In this document: one piece after another, positions 9,241 through 17,540 of the stretch | Position numbering within the stretch: position 1 is the first letter of the stretch | How the letters are laid out: each line of letters begins with the position of its first letter | Source of the DNA: JALZUV01 sp963837025 | Lineage (GTDB): Bacteria > Pseudomonadota > Alphaproteobacteria > Rickettsiales > JALZUV01 | Direction of reading: 5' to 3' | DNA: 64,000 nt | Assembly: GCA_963837025.1 (NCBI GenBank) | Contig: CAWILT010000001.1 | Location: 186,001 to 250,000 of the forward strand | Notes under the pieces: model-generated | The model's input: only the letters and a program-made list of their open reading frames with translations | The model's database searches: none | What the model was told of the DNA's origin: nothing | Program-made: the position numbers and the translations under genes

Positions 9241-9418
9241 AAAACCGAAACACATTGTTGAACCGATTAAAGACGGTTCATTAGAAGATATTGTTGAATC
9301 AATATTTGAAAAAACTTTAGCTTTAAAAGAATTGGTAGAACAACAAGAGCATCAACGAAAGAAAAAACTTTTAGAAGCTCAATCAGATGAGAAGAAATCA
9401 ACCAATGAAGATGGCTGA
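9233..9418 (+). CDS. Small charged protein translationally coupled to the transposase
   Basis: The 61-residue ORF begins with an ATG overlapping the last 8 bases of the transposase gene. The product MGRKPKHIVEPIKDGS... is rich in Lys/Glu with a predicted helix (residues 20-50, likely coiled coil), and has no membrane segment. The overlap suggests coupled translation, so it is probably an accessory or passenger gene of the insertion sequence. I do not recognise a family. Confidence 0.55.
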   Translation: MGRKPKHIVEPIKDGSLEDIVESIFEKTLALKELVEQQEHQRKKKLLEAQSDEKKSTNEDG

Positions 9419-9551
9419 TAAAGTTTCTTTTGTTTTTGATTACCGTAAGTACGCGAATCCATAGGGTATGGGTCATCATTAGGATTTGTAGGGCGTTGAA
9501 TATAATCTAGGGCATTATGAGGAATATATTCTTAAGTGCACGACTGAGAAA

Positions 9552-9797
9552 ATGAGCGTAGGGATCAAAGTGTATCATAGCTTTGATGCCATACCCTTGA
9601 ACTGGTGTGAATTGGAAAGAGATGCATCCTGGCCATTGGATTATTTTACAAAGATAGTCATCTATGATGGGTCTCCAACTAAAGGCATCAAATTCAAGCT
9701 CAAAAAATTTGGCTTAGTTTTATTCAATGTCAAAAATTTTGACACTGATGAAGATAAAAGGCTCATTGTAGCGCGAGACTTGTTAGTTCTGCAATAA
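9552..9797 (+). CDS. Hypothetical protein, 81 residues
   Basis: This short ORF follows the insertion sequence and ends inside a strong bidirectional terminator. The product (MSVGIKVYHSFDAIPLNW...) has alternating hydrophobic strands and no signal peptide or membrane segment. No family is recognised. The directly adjoining terminator on its own strand favours a real transcribed gene over a chance frame. Confidence 0.45.
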   Translation: MSVGIKVYHSFDAIPLNWCELERDASWPLDYFTKIVIYDGSPTKGIKFKLKKFGLVLFNVKNFDTDEDKRLIVARDLLVLQ

Positions 9798-9840
9798 GAA
9801 AAACCGCTACTGCTGCAAAGCAGGGGCGGTTTTTCTTATT
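9793..9840. terminator. Bidirectional rho-independent terminator
   Basis: AATAAGAAAAACCGC at 9793-9807 pairs perfectly with its complement at 9826-9840, with an inner CTGC/GCAG stem. The A run and T run make it work in both directions, for the 81-residue ORF (+) and the DUF2333 gene (-), whose stop codons both lie inside it. Confidence 0.9.
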
Positions 9841-10822
9841 TCAACAATATGCTGTTAATCTCTTTAAGCTGTGTGCGGGCGCGAAGTAGGTAGAAACCCA
9901 TGGCCGTAAGATGATTGGGTAGAAATTGGCTATCAGGGGCGTTATTGAAGATGAAAAATTCATTCAATTCCGCACCGGCTCGAAGCGATTCTTCCATTTG
10001 ATCCCACGAGCTGCCAACTTGTTTTTCGTCAATCACTTGTGCAAAATCGTAGCGCAGGGCGTGCAATAACATGTAATAAGTATACATTTTGCCTTTCACA
10101 TCATAGTAAACTTCATCAGCCGATAAATCGACCAGTGGGCGATTCTTGCGGTCAATTCGCTCCGCAATGGCAGCACTGGCTGAACCCAAGTCAGACGCGA
10201 TACGCTCTAATGTTTGCTGTAAATTATCAGCGCGGCGTTCAAACACGGCATCGCCCGCTGCTAAACGCTGATTATATTTATCAAATGCGCGCATCGCCCC
10301 GCGATATTGCTTTTCGCTTGATGCAGTAGGCATGATGGAAACTGACGGATTCCACATCCAAATATCGGGCGGATATTTCATTAATCCTGCCGCAGTATCT
10401 AGGTTCTCATCAATACGGCTTGACCCGCGCGTACGCCCGATTTGATCAGACATTTCAATCGCAAAGCGCGACAATGCTGCCGTAATACCACGTTGATAAG
10501 CGGGCATCCGGTCAAGCCATGCTCCCGGGAAAAACCACGGATCATTAGGCGTCCAAAAATGTTTTATAGTTTCGCGCTCAATAATGGCGGCCGCTGTTGC
10601 AACGGCATGACTAGCCGATAATGCCTGCGCACCTTCCGGCAAATGAGTGGAGATATCGAGGTCAAACGAGTCATCAATTTCATTCACCCAAAGCAAAGCA
10701 ATAGGGCCCATTAATACGATAATACATACGATAAAAACAATTACCCCGCGCAAAAACGATGCAGGTAAAAGGAAGAACCATTCTTTAAAGCGGAGCCATA
10801 TAAGCGAGACAGTAGATTTCAT
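9836..10822 (-). CDS. DUF2333 family membrane-anchored protein
   Basis: The protein has one N-terminal membrane segment (about residues 22-47) and a large soluble domain on the far side. It matches my recollection of the alphaproteobacterial DUF2333 family: WTPNDPWFFPGAWLDR, then FAIEMSDQIGRTRGSS and the C-terminal FLPNHLTAMGFYLLRAR. Function is unknown in the family. It is divergent from the cation transporter gene, and the intergenic region holds an inverted repeat. Confidence 0.8.
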   Translation of the reverse strand: MKSTVSLIWLRFKEWFFLLPASFLRGVIVFIVCIIVLMGPIALLWVNEIDDSFDLDISTHLPEGAQALSASHAVATAAAIIERETIKHFWTPNDPWFFPGAWLDRMPAYQRGITAALSRFAIEMSDQIGRTRGSSRIDENLDTAAGLMKYPPDIWMWNPSVSIMPTASSEKQYRGAMRAFDKYNQRLAAGDAVFERRADNLQQTLERIASDLGSASAAIAERIDRKNRPLVDLSADEVYYDVKGKMYTYYMLLHALRYDFAQVIDEKQVGSSWDQMEESLRAGAELNEFFIFNNAPDSQFLPNHLTAMGFYLLRARTQLKEINSILLK

Positions 10823-10846
10823 GCTTTGGTTATAAACGCTTTACAG

Positions 10847-10897
10847 CATTTGTCACTGAGTGATTAAGTTTGCCTGCCACTTGCAAAGTGACAAATG
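10847..10897. promoter_or_regulatory. 11-bp perfect inverted repeat between divergent genes
   Basis: CATTTGTCACT at 10847-10857 and its exact complement AGTGACAAATG at 10887-10897 flank a 29-base spacer. It lies in the 100-base gap between the DUF2333 gene (-) and the cation diffusion facilitator (+). An operator for a metal-responsive regulator is possible; the sequence alone does not identify the binder. Confidence 0.45.
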
Positions 10898-10922
10898 TAA
10901 ATTATTGGCTAAACTGCCGCTT

Positions 10923-11822
10923 ATGCATGCACATTCACACGGTCACCACCACAATCATCATGCGATGAACCTTAAGGCAATAGCGCTGCCTATTGGACTT
11001 TCTATTATTTTAGTCGCACTGAAAGCCTATGCGTGGGAAGAGACCGATTCGGTAAGTTTGCTTTCATCGCTACTCGATTCGGTGATGGATATTTTAATCT
11101 CATGTTTAAACTTGGGTGCCATACTTTATGCCGCCAAACCTGCTGATGATGATCATCGCCACGGCCACACCGCAATTGAAGATATTGTAGGCTTGGTGCA
11201 AGCCAGCTTCATCACAGCTTCAGGCTTATTTTTATTTTATGAGGCAGCAAAGCGCTTTATTGACCCCACTGAAGTGCAAGCACCAACGCTAGGTGTAGGG
11301 GTATTGGTTATCTCCATGATTATTCCGCTTTGCATCGTCATTTATCAAAAAATGGTGTTACGAAAAACCAAATCAGTCGTGTTAGAAGCCGATAGCTTGC
11401 ATTATTTAACCGATTTATTAATGAATGGCCTGATTATCGTTTCCATATTAGTCGCTTCACGGCAAGGTTTGGGCTGGGTAGATCCACTGCTGGCCGTATG
11501 TATTGGCGGCTATATTCTATATTCTGCATTCGAAATTGGTGCGCGCTCATTTAATCATCTCATGGATAAAGAAGTGCCGCAAAAAGAGTTTGAAGAGATT
11601 TTAGAAATCATCAAAAGCCATAAAGGCACCCTAGGCTATCACGCGCTTAAAACCCGAACCAGCGGCAGCAAAAAATTCATCCAACTACATATTGATGTCG
11701 ATGCTAATTTAAGCCTTCGCGATGCGCATGATGTGGCGGAACGTTTAGAACATAAACTGGAATCCGCCTTTCATGATGCTGAAGTAATCGTACATATTGA
11801 TCCGCGCGAATTGTCATCATAA
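10923..11822 (+). CDS. Cation diffusion facilitator (CDF) family efflux transporter
   Basis: This inner-membrane proton-coupled exporter of divalent metals has a His-rich metal-binding tail, MHAHSHGHHHNHH, directly after the chosen ATG; an in-frame GTG at 10860 would add 21 unrelated residues. Membrane segments carry the CDF site motifs SLLDSVMD (residues 44-51) and LEADSLHYLTDLLMN. The C-terminal cytoplasmic domain (HALKTRTSGSKKFIQLHIDVD) is typical. Length 299 is normal. The metal is likely Zn, Fe, Co or Mn; the first motif has the S-x-x-D-S-x-x-D pattern seen in the Fe/Zn group. Confidence 0.9.
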   Translation: MHAHSHGHHHNHHAMNLKAIALPIGLSIILVALKAYAWEETDSVSLLSSLLDSVMDILISCLNLGAILYAAKPADDDHRHGHTAIEDIVGLVQASFITASGLFLFYEAAKRFIDPTEVQAPTLGVGVLVISMIIPLCIVIYQKMVLRKTKSVVLEADSLHYLTDLLMNGLIIVSILVASRQGLGWVDPLLAVCIGGYILYSAFEIGARSFNHLMDKEVPQKEFEEILEIIKSHKGTLGYHALKTRTSGSKKFIQLHIDVDANLSLRDAHDVAERLEHKLESAFHDAEVIVHIDPRELSS

Positions 11823-11921
11823 TGTCATTCTCTAAATAAAAATTAGGGTTATAATGTAAGGGTTAATATGCCACTTTTCACACTGAAACTTGGCTTTTTC
11901 TAAGCTCAAAAATTACAAAAC

Positions 11922-12248
11922 ATGAGCGAACTTCGAAATGCGAGATTTGACCTGAAAGGGCATTTTTCGCTACAGGCAGTGAAATTAGGGGACGGATACA
12001 AAGTCACCCTGAAAAACACCGCCAGAACCCAGCAGCTCCATTTCAACCTACCTCAGGTTCATGGAGCAAAAGCACCAGCCCACCTCACCACCAGTGTGGG
12101 CTTAAAGGTGCACGCAGGCGATGAAGTCAGCTTCTGGCTAATCGCCCAATCCTCACACATTCTTGTGGAGATTTGGGTGCTCGCCGGAGAGAAAGCCCAT
12201 ATTCATTTCGATGAGTACGGCTTTTTACTGCCTGAACCTGCTAGCTAG
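11922..12248 (+). CDS. Hypothetical protein, 108 residues, beta-rich
   Basis: The product has regular short hydrophobic strands (GYKVTLKNTA, QLHFNLPQVHG, GDEVSFWLIAQSSHILVEIWVLAG) suggesting a beta-sandwich, with no signal peptide. It sits as a single-gene unit closed by its own terminator 13 bases downstream. I do not recognise a family. The next gene has a loosely similar strand pattern. Confidence 0.6.
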   Translation: MSELRNARFDLKGHFSLQAVKLGDGYKVTLKNTARTQQLHFNLPQVHGAKAPAHLTTSVGLKVHAGDEVSFWLIAQSSHILVEIWVLAGEKAHIHFDEYGFLLPEPAS

Positions 12249-12260
12249 CTGTAAATATTC

Positions 12261-12300
12261 GAAAAGCCTTTTCACCTGCGAGTGAAAGGGCTTTTCTTTT
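12261..12300 (+). terminator. Rho-independent terminator
   Basis: GAAAAGCCTTTTCAC at 12261-12275 pairs with 12282-12296 with one G-U position, followed by a T-rich tail. It terminates the 108-residue ORF. Confidence 0.85.
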
Positions 12301-12421
12301 GCTATTTTGTCATCAAACTTTCATATTTTATATCCTGAATTTACGTTATTATGATGTTTCAAATTATCTGAATGCAATTCTGCCTCAGATTACTGTGCTT
12401 CGGCACGCTAAATTTAATGAC

Positions 12422-12742
12422 ATGAAATACAGGTCATGGATGAATCAACAGCCAAATGTTTTCAAATTGGTTGTAAGGGTTTTTTTTAATCTCCAAGCGG
12501 AGCTTATCATCACAAATCTTTGTGACAACACCCCGCTTATCTTATTTGTGCTGCTTCATCGTGAAGATGGTACAATAATAGGGTTGAAAGCGCCCAACGA
12601 AAGAATTCTCATCAAACCTAATGAGAGGCGTACTTTCCGTCTCGCGATACCAAGCGAGGAATGGGAGTTAGCACCGCTTGTGGCAGCCAAAGTGGATGAT
12701 TTCACTGAGCTGCCAGGGTTTGAAAAAACCTGCTGGAACTAG
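12422..12742 (+). CDS. Hypothetical protein, about 106 residues
   Basis: The open frame reaches back to 12299, but that TTG start lies in the preceding terminator. ATG at 12422 (MKYRSW) or 12440 (MNQQPN) is more credible. The product has strand-like segments (LQAELIITNL, TPLILFVLLHREDG, RRTFRLAIP) and ends in CWN. It also has a private terminator. No family recognised; a distant relation to the upstream gene is possible but unproven. Confidence 0.55.
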   Translation: MKYRSWMNQQPNVFKLVVRVFFNLQAELIITNLCDNTPLILFVLLHREDGTIIGLKAPNERILIKPNERRTFRLAIPSEEWELAPLVAAKVDDFTELPGFEKTCWN

Positions 12743-12763
12743 CTTCCCGCTGGTTAAAATTTA

Positions 12764-12800
12764 GAAAAGCTCTCCACTTCGTGTGGGGAGCTTTCCTTTT
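12764..12800. terminator. Terminator between the small ORF and purS
   Basis: GAAAAGCTCTCCAC and GTGGGGAGCTTTC form a stem around a TTCGT loop, followed by a T tract. An A run on the other side lets it also end purS transcription from the opposite strand. Confidence 0.8.
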
Positions 12801-13046
12801 TTATACCACTAATTCAATTTCGTAATTTTCAATTACGGTGTTGGCGAGCAGCTTTTCGCACATTTCTTTGATTTGTGCTTGTGCTTTGGCTTTATCAGTT
12901 TCGGCAATCTCTAGCTCAATCAACTTTCCTTGGCGGGCGGCTTGCACACCGTTGAACCCTAGATGGGTGAGGGTGTTTTCAATGGCTTTGCCTTGCGGGT
13001 CAAGCACACCATTTTTTAATGTAATCGTTACTTTTGCTTTCATCAT
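12801..13046 (-). CDS. purS: Phosphoribosylformylglycinamidine synthase subunit PurS
   Basis: The small 81-residue subunit bridges PurL and PurQ in the three-part FGAM synthase of purine synthesis. The sequence follows the family closely: KVTITLKNGVLDPQGKAIE, LGFNGVQAARQGKLIEL and CEKLLANTVIENYEIEL. It lies 6 bases after purC, forming a purC-purS operon; purQ and purL are not in the window. Confidence 0.95.
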   Translation of the reverse strand: MMKAKVTITLKNGVLDPQGKAIENTLTHLGFNGVQAARQGKLIELEIAETDKAKAQAQIKEMCEKLLANTVIENYEIELVV

Positions 13047-13052
13047 AAACTC

Positions 13053-13889
13053 CTATTTCTTTTTAGGGGCAGGCTTGCGTGTGCCAGCTTTAAGGATGGG
13101 TTTGCCTTTGACCGCCGGCGCTTTTTTATCCGATGCGGTTGATAACACTTCTGCCTCAGGCAACACACCTAAGCGGCGGGCTACTTCGCGATAAGCGGCA
13201 GTCATATCGCCCAAATCATGACGGAAAATGTCTTTATCCATACGCGCGTTGGTTTCTACATCCCACAAGCGGCAGCTATCGGGGCTAATCTCATCAGCCA
13301 GCAAAATATAAATGCCCTCATCATCATAAATGCGCCCAAACTCAATTTTAAAATCGAGTAAAGACAAACCAAGACCACGGAATAACCCGCTTAAAAAATC
13401 ATTGATGCGTAATGCTAAACTGTGCATTTCATCCAACTCAGCAGGATCAGCCAAATTAAGCGCAAAAATATGTTCGTCAGTAATAAGCGGATCGCCTAAA
13501 TCATCTGACTTTAAAAACCACTCAACAATGGGGTAGGGTAAGGGTTCGCCCTCTTCCATTTTGAAACGCTTAGCAAAACTGCCTGCAACACGGTTGCGCA
13601 CAATCACTTCAATGGGAATAATTTCCACTTCCCGCACCAATTGTTCGCGCATGTTAAGGGCTTTGATAAAGTGCGTAGGAATACCCATTTCCATTAAGCG
13701 CAACATCAGATATTCGGAAATACGATTATTAAGAATGCCTTTACCGCTCATAATCTCCATCTTTTGATTATTAAATGCAGTGGTATCATCTTTAAAATGC
13801 TGAATGATAGTTCCCGGCTCTGGCCCTTCAAAAAGCTGTTTCGCTTTTCCCTCGTAAAGTAGCTTGCCTTTAGTTTTTGCCTTCGCCAT
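13053..13889 (-). CDS. purC: Phosphoribosylaminoimidazole-succinocarboxamide synthase (SAICAR synthetase)
   Basis: It joins aspartate to CAIR using ATP in purine synthesis. Family blocks: YEGKAKQLFEG, HFKDDTTAFN, VRNRVAGSFAKRF, KIEFGRIYDDEG and ADEISPDSCRLWD. The catalytic core fills residues 8-245; a Lys/Ala/Pro-rich tail of about 30 residues (ending KPAPKKK) extends beyond the usual end. The first gene of the purC-purS unit, divergent from the DUF1476 gene. Confidence 0.95.
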   Translation of the reverse strand: MAKAKTKGKLLYEGKAKQLFEGPEPGTIIQHFKDDTTAFNNQKMEIMSGKGILNNRISEYLMLRLMEMGIPTHFIKALNMREQLVREVEIIPIEVIVRNRVAGSFAKRFKMEEGEPLPYPIVEWFLKSDDLGDPLITDEHIFALNLADPAELDEMHSLALRINDFLSGLFRGLGLSLLDFKIEFGRIYDDEGIYILLADEISPDSCRLWDVETNARMDKDIFRHDLGDMTAAYREVARRLGVLPEAEVLSTASDKKAPAVKGKPILKAGTRKPAPKKK

Positions 13890-13992
13890 GGGTTCAATTC
13901 CTTGCCTATTGGTTTTGATGCGCGTAAACTGCGCTTTAATTAAGGCAACAGCTTTACCGAATAACAGAATAAAAGAAAAGGAATATCACGCT

Positions 13993-14316
13993 ATGAGTGG
14001 CATCGATAATCGCAAAAAAGGTCAAGAATCAAAATACGCGCTAGATAAAGAGCAGGAATTTAAGGCCATGGCGCGCCGTAACAAACTCTTAGGTTTGTGG
14101 GCCGCAAACGAGATGAACTATGATGAGCCCAAATCGCATGAATATGCTAAAGAAGTGGTGATGGCAGACTTTGAAGAGCCCGGCGATGAAGATGTGTTCC
14201 GCAAAGTTCATAATGATTTCAACGCAGCTGGCTTAGTAGAACGCGAAGCCGAAATCCGCGCCAAAATGAGCGAACTACTGGCCAAAGCCAGCCAACAGAT
14301 TGTGGATGAAAGTTAG
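13993..14316 (+). CDS. DUF1476 protein, F1-ATPase inhibitor zeta subunit
   Basis: Alphaproteobacterial zeta subunits bind and inhibit the F1 sector of ATP synthase. The start MSGIDNRKKGQESKYALD is diagnostic for the family, as are KLLGLWAAN and the C-terminal REAEIRAKM helix. The product is 107 residues. The upstream extension of the frame into the purC start is not plausible coding. Divergent from purC, ended by a strong terminator. Confidence 0.92.
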   Translation: MSGIDNRKKGQESKYALDKEQEFKAMARRNKLLGLWAANEMNYDEPKSHEYAKEVVMADFEEPGDEDVFRKVHNDFNAAGLVEREAEIRAKMSELLAKASQQIVDES

Positions 14317-14335
14317 ATTGAAATTGAATTTTATT

Positions 14336-14364
14336 AAAGGCGGCTGCAAAGGCCGCCTTTTTTT
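14336..14364 (+). terminator. Rho-independent terminator after DUF1476
   Basis: AAAGGCGGC at 14336-14344 pairs with GCCGCCTTT at 14352-14360, followed by a T run. Confidence 0.9.
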
Positions 14365-14375
14365 ATTTATTTTAA

Positions 14376-15674
14376 TTAGCTAACAATCTTCAATTTCTTT
14401 AAATCTTTGTTTTTAGCGAGTTGCGTGCCGCGCACGGCATTGAATGCCATGCCATCAATGGCTTCATTCGTTGGTTTGATAATCAAATCATCATAAGTTG
14501 AAACAAATAAGGGTATGGTTAGTGATTGATAAAAAAGGCGGCTTTCATAACGGAGTTTATCATCAATCGCCAAGCAGAGCTTAATATTGCCACTAAAGGT
14601 CTCGCGTAGTTTTCGGTTAAGTAAAAAGTTTACGAATTTTCCAATTAACTCATCAAATTGTGAAACCTGTTTAAGTTTCAGAGGTTTTTTCTGATTATTT
14701 TTTCTTTTTAACCGACTTAAATTTTTCGAAAAACCTAAATATCCAATACCACCCTGATCATTTATTTCTGCCGTAACTTTACTTGCTGCATTATTTAAAA
14801 AGAGCGAGTTAGCGACTAAACAATCTGCATCATAGGGTAATGTTTCCGACTTCCACGCTTCTTGTCTATCAACCGCCATAAGCATACGGCCTGACATAAG
14901 CGGCAAAAATATGCCTTCTACATGGCTCATCACCCGATTAAAAGGGATGATGGAAAGAAATTTTGAAGCAGAGGTAAAAGCATCGCATTCTAGCTTTGCC
15001 CGCGCACTGGCTTGTTTGATCTGAATGCCAAGCTCATTAAGTGAATAATCATGTTGGTGGAATTCGCCAGCGGCACTGCGGCTGTAAAAACGGCAAAGTT
15101 TTTCATCATCACTTAAATTAGCGAGCTGATCTTCAAGTGTGATGCGTTTTTTGCCCTGTGTTGCCAGTTGAAGCATATCACTCCAGCCGAGCGTGCTAAC
15201 TTGTGCATGATAATTTTTAGGTTCATCTTCCAAAACCCAAAGCTGCCGCAACTGAGGCAAAAAGGGTAATTGGCCAATAAGCCCTTTACCCGTTTCTAAA
15301 TCGTCCATCACGAGAAGTTCAACCTGATTATCGGCGATAATTTGCTGTTGTTCTTCAGGTGTGCAATTGATGGGAATTAAAGTAACGCGCGCACCACTTA
15401 ACAACGCCGCTAAATGCGCAACAATGGCGCGAAAACTACTGCGGGCTACAATGGCAATGGGTTTACGCTCAGCGCCTGTAGTTTTAGAGAGAGCTAACGC
15501 CAGTTGTTCAACCATTTCGCCCAGTTCTTTATAGGTATATTTACGCACCATATTGCCACGCGGCTCAGCCAAACAATGCCGATTAGGTTGCTCATATGCC
15601 AATGTAAACAGTCCACGCAGTGGATTCGTATAAGTAAAGGCGAATGGAATTTTATTCTTATTGTTTTTTTCCAT
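14376..15674 (-). CDS. AMP-binding (acyl-CoA synthetase-like) protein with degenerate active site
   Basis: The N-terminal half follows the adenylate-forming fold: TYKELGEMVEQLALAL, PIAIVARSSFRAIVAHLAALLSGA and VTLIPINCTPEEQ. Where active members have the ATP loop (YTSGTTGxPKG) this protein reads RFYSRSAAGEFHQHDYS at about residue 194. The later adenine-binding block (GYGxTE-like) and the C-terminal subdomain with its catalytic Lys are absent; the protein stops at 432 residues. The frame is clean and selected-looking, so this may be a pseudoenzyme, as opposed to a decaying gene. Substrate unknown. It is divergent from pepF. Confidence 0.7.
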   Translation of the reverse strand: MEKNNKNKIPFAFTYTNPLRGLFTLAYEQPNRHCLAEPRGNMVRKYTYKELGEMVEQLALALSKTTGAERKPIAIVARSSFRAIVAHLAALLSGARVTLIPINCTPEEQQQIIADNQVELLVMDDLETGKGLIGQLPFLPQLRQLWVLEDEPKNYHAQVSTLGWSDMLQLATQGKKRITLEDQLANLSDDEKLCRFYSRSAAGEFHQHDYSLNELGIQIKQASARAKLECDAFTSASKFLSIIPFNRVMSHVEGIFLPLMSGRMLMAVDRQEAWKSETLPYDADCLVANSLFLNNAASKVTAEINDQGGIGYLGFSKNLSRLKRKNNQKKPLKLKQVSQFDELIGKFVNFLLNRKLRETFSGNIKLCLAIDDKLRYESRLFYQSLTIPLFVSTYDDLIIKPTNEAIDGMAFNAVRGTQLAKNKDLKKLKIVS

Positions 15675-15734
15675 ATAACTCTTTTATCTGATTTTACATA
15701 AGCTGTACAGATTGAAAACATAGATAGGAATATT

Positions 15735-17537
15735 ATGATCGCCCAAGCGAAAAAGAAAATGAATTTTAAAGATTTACCACGATGGGATTTAACCCATTTT
15801 TATGCATCAATGGATGCAGATACATTTAAGGCTGATAAAGCTGAATTCGAAAAAGAATGCCAATCCTTTGCGAAAAAATATGAGGGCAAAATTGACTCGC
15901 TTGACGCAAACGAATTAGCCAAAGCCATACAAAAATATGAGATGATTGAAGAATTAGCGGGCAAAATTGGCAGTTATGCACAGTTATTTTATTGCGAAAA
16001 TGTCACCGATCCTAAGCGCACGAAATTCTATCAGGATGTAAGCGAAATGCTAACCGATAGCGGCGCACATCTAATCTTCTTTTCGTTGCAGTTAAATGCG
16101 CTAACCGACGAAAAAATACAGAGTATGTTAGCCAGCTCAAAATCGCTCAACAAATATGCATCATGGCTGCGCGATGTGCGTCAAATGCGCCCGTATCAAC
16201 TGCCTGAAGCACAAGAGAAAATTCTACACGAAAAATCAGTGGTAGGGCGCGCGGCATGGTCACGCCTCTATGACGAAACGTTAGCTTCCATGCGCTTTAC
16301 GATGAATAAAAAACACTACACCACCGAGGAAATGCTGGATATGATGTCATCCAGCAAGGCCAAAACACGTGAGAATGCAGCCAAAGCATTTGGAGAAGGT
16401 TTGGAAAAGAATGCTTCACTCTTTACCCTAATCACAAACACATTAGCTAAGGATAAAGCTATTGAAGATGGATTCCGCAAATTTGCCAAACCCATCAGCA
16501 GCCGAAATCTCGATAATGCGGTAGAAGATGAGGTGGTTGATGCGCTGATGAACTCAGTTAAAGAGGCTTACCCCAAATTATCGCACCGCTATTATAAATT
16601 AAAAGCCAAATGGTTTAAGCAAAAGAGACTAGATTACTGGGATAGAAATGCGCCACTTCCCGATGCGGGCGAAACGCTCTATAGCTATAAACAAGCGCAG
16701 AAAATTGTGCTGGATAGCTACCGCGATTTTAGCCCGCAAATTGCGGATATTGGCCAGCGCTTTTTTGATGAAAACTGGATTGATGCACCTGCAGTTGCGG
16801 GTAAAGCAGGGGGCGCATTTTCGCACCCCACGGTGCCAAGCGTTCATCCGTATATTTTGTTGAATTATCTTGGAAAACCGCGCGACGTGATGACCATTGC
16901 ACATGAACTTGGCCACGGGGTGCATCAGGTGCTATCGGCCAAACAAGGCGCGTTGCAGGCTGACACTCCACTTACCTTGGCCGAAACCGCCAGTGTGTTT
17001 GGCGAGCAGCTCACTTTCCGCGCGATGTTAAAAGCCGAAAAGGATGAGAAAAAGCGTAAAAACTTAATTGCCCATAAAGTGGAGGATATGCTTAATACGG
17101 TCGTGCGCCAAATTGCCTTTTGCGAATTTGAGCGTCAAGTGCACGATGCGCGTAAAAATGGCGAATTATCAACCGAGCAAATTGGTGATATTTGGATGAG
17201 CGTGCAAAAAGATTCGCTTGGCCCCGTATTTAAATACGGTAAAGAATATCGCAACTTCTGGACGTACATTCCGCATTTTATTCACTCGCCATTTTATGTG
17301 TATGCCTATGCGTTTGGTGATTGCTTGGTCAATTCGCTTTATGCCGTGTACCAAGAATATGAAGCTAAAGGCAAAACCGCTGATTTTGAAAAGAAATATA
17401 TCGAAATGCTAAGTGCTGGCGGAACCTTGCGCCATAAGGAGTTGCTTGCGCCGTTCGGATTAGATGCCAGCAAACCTGAATTTTGGCAGCAAGGCCTCAA
17501 AATTATAAGCGATATGATTGACGAACTGGAAAAATAG
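15735..17537 (+). CDS. pepF: Oligoendopeptidase F (M3 family zinc metallopeptidase)
   Basis: A cytoplasmic oligopeptidase of the thimet family. The zinc motif is HELGH at residues 390-394, and the third ligand Glu lies in LTLAETASVFGEQ about 25 residues on. Other family blocks are IYDETLASMRF-like N-terminal helices, HPYILLNYLGKPRDV and the C-terminal FVYAYAFGDCLVNSLY-like segment. Length 600 fits PepF. It ends 3 bases before the convergent TSUP gene, without a visible terminator. Confidence 0.95.
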   Translation: MIAQAKKKMNFKDLPRWDLTHFYASMDADTFKADKAEFEKECQSFAKKYEGKIDSLDANELAKAIQKYEMIEELAGKIGSYAQLFYCENVTDPKRTKFYQDVSEMLTDSGAHLIFFSLQLNALTDEKIQSMLASSKSLNKYASWLRDVRQMRPYQLPEAQEKILHEKSVVGRAAWSRLYDETLASMRFTMNKKHYTTEEMLDMMSSSKAKTRENAAKAFGEGLEKNASLFTLITNTLAKDKAIEDGFRKFAKPISSRNLDNAVEDEVVDALMNSVKEAYPKLSHRYYKLKAKWFKQKRLDYWDRNAPLPDAGETLYSYKQAQKIVLDSYRDFSPQIADIGQRFFDENWIDAPAVAGKAGGAFSHPTVPSVHPYILLNYLGKPRDVMTIAHELGHGVHQVLSAKQGALQADTPLTLAETASVFGEQLTFRAMLKAEKDEKKRKNLIAHKVEDMLNTVVRQIAFCEFERQVHDARKNGELSTEQIGDIWMSVQKDSLGPVFKYGKEYRNFWTYIPHFIHSPFYVYAYAFGDCLVNSLYAVYQEYEAKGKTADFEKKYIEMLSAGGTLRHKELLAPFGLDASKPEFWQQGLKIISDMIDELEK

Positions 17538-17540
17538 TAT

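Larger units (their letters stand above)
8317..9420 (+). mobile_element. IS1595-like insertion sequence (ends undefined)
   Basis: The element is defined by the transposase and the overlapping small ORF behind it. Both boundaries are uncertain: the left end should lie within 8096-8316 and the right end within about 9420-9550, but no clear inverted-repeat pair or 8-bp target duplication was seen by eye. Confidence 0.6.

Noticed and set aside
8096..9550. Terminal inverted repeats of the IS1595-like element (TTATTCAATCCCC near 8224 against TTGAATATAATC near 9497)
   Set aside because: Only about 10 of 15 positions agree and the ends do not start with the same bases; not strong enough to define the element.
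8204..10893. The 13-mer TTGCAAAGTGACA at 8204-8216 and 10881-10893 as insertion-sequence ends
   Set aside because: Both copies are in the same orientation, one is part of the inverted repeat upstream of the CDF gene, and the pair does not bracket the transposase sensibly; probably chance.
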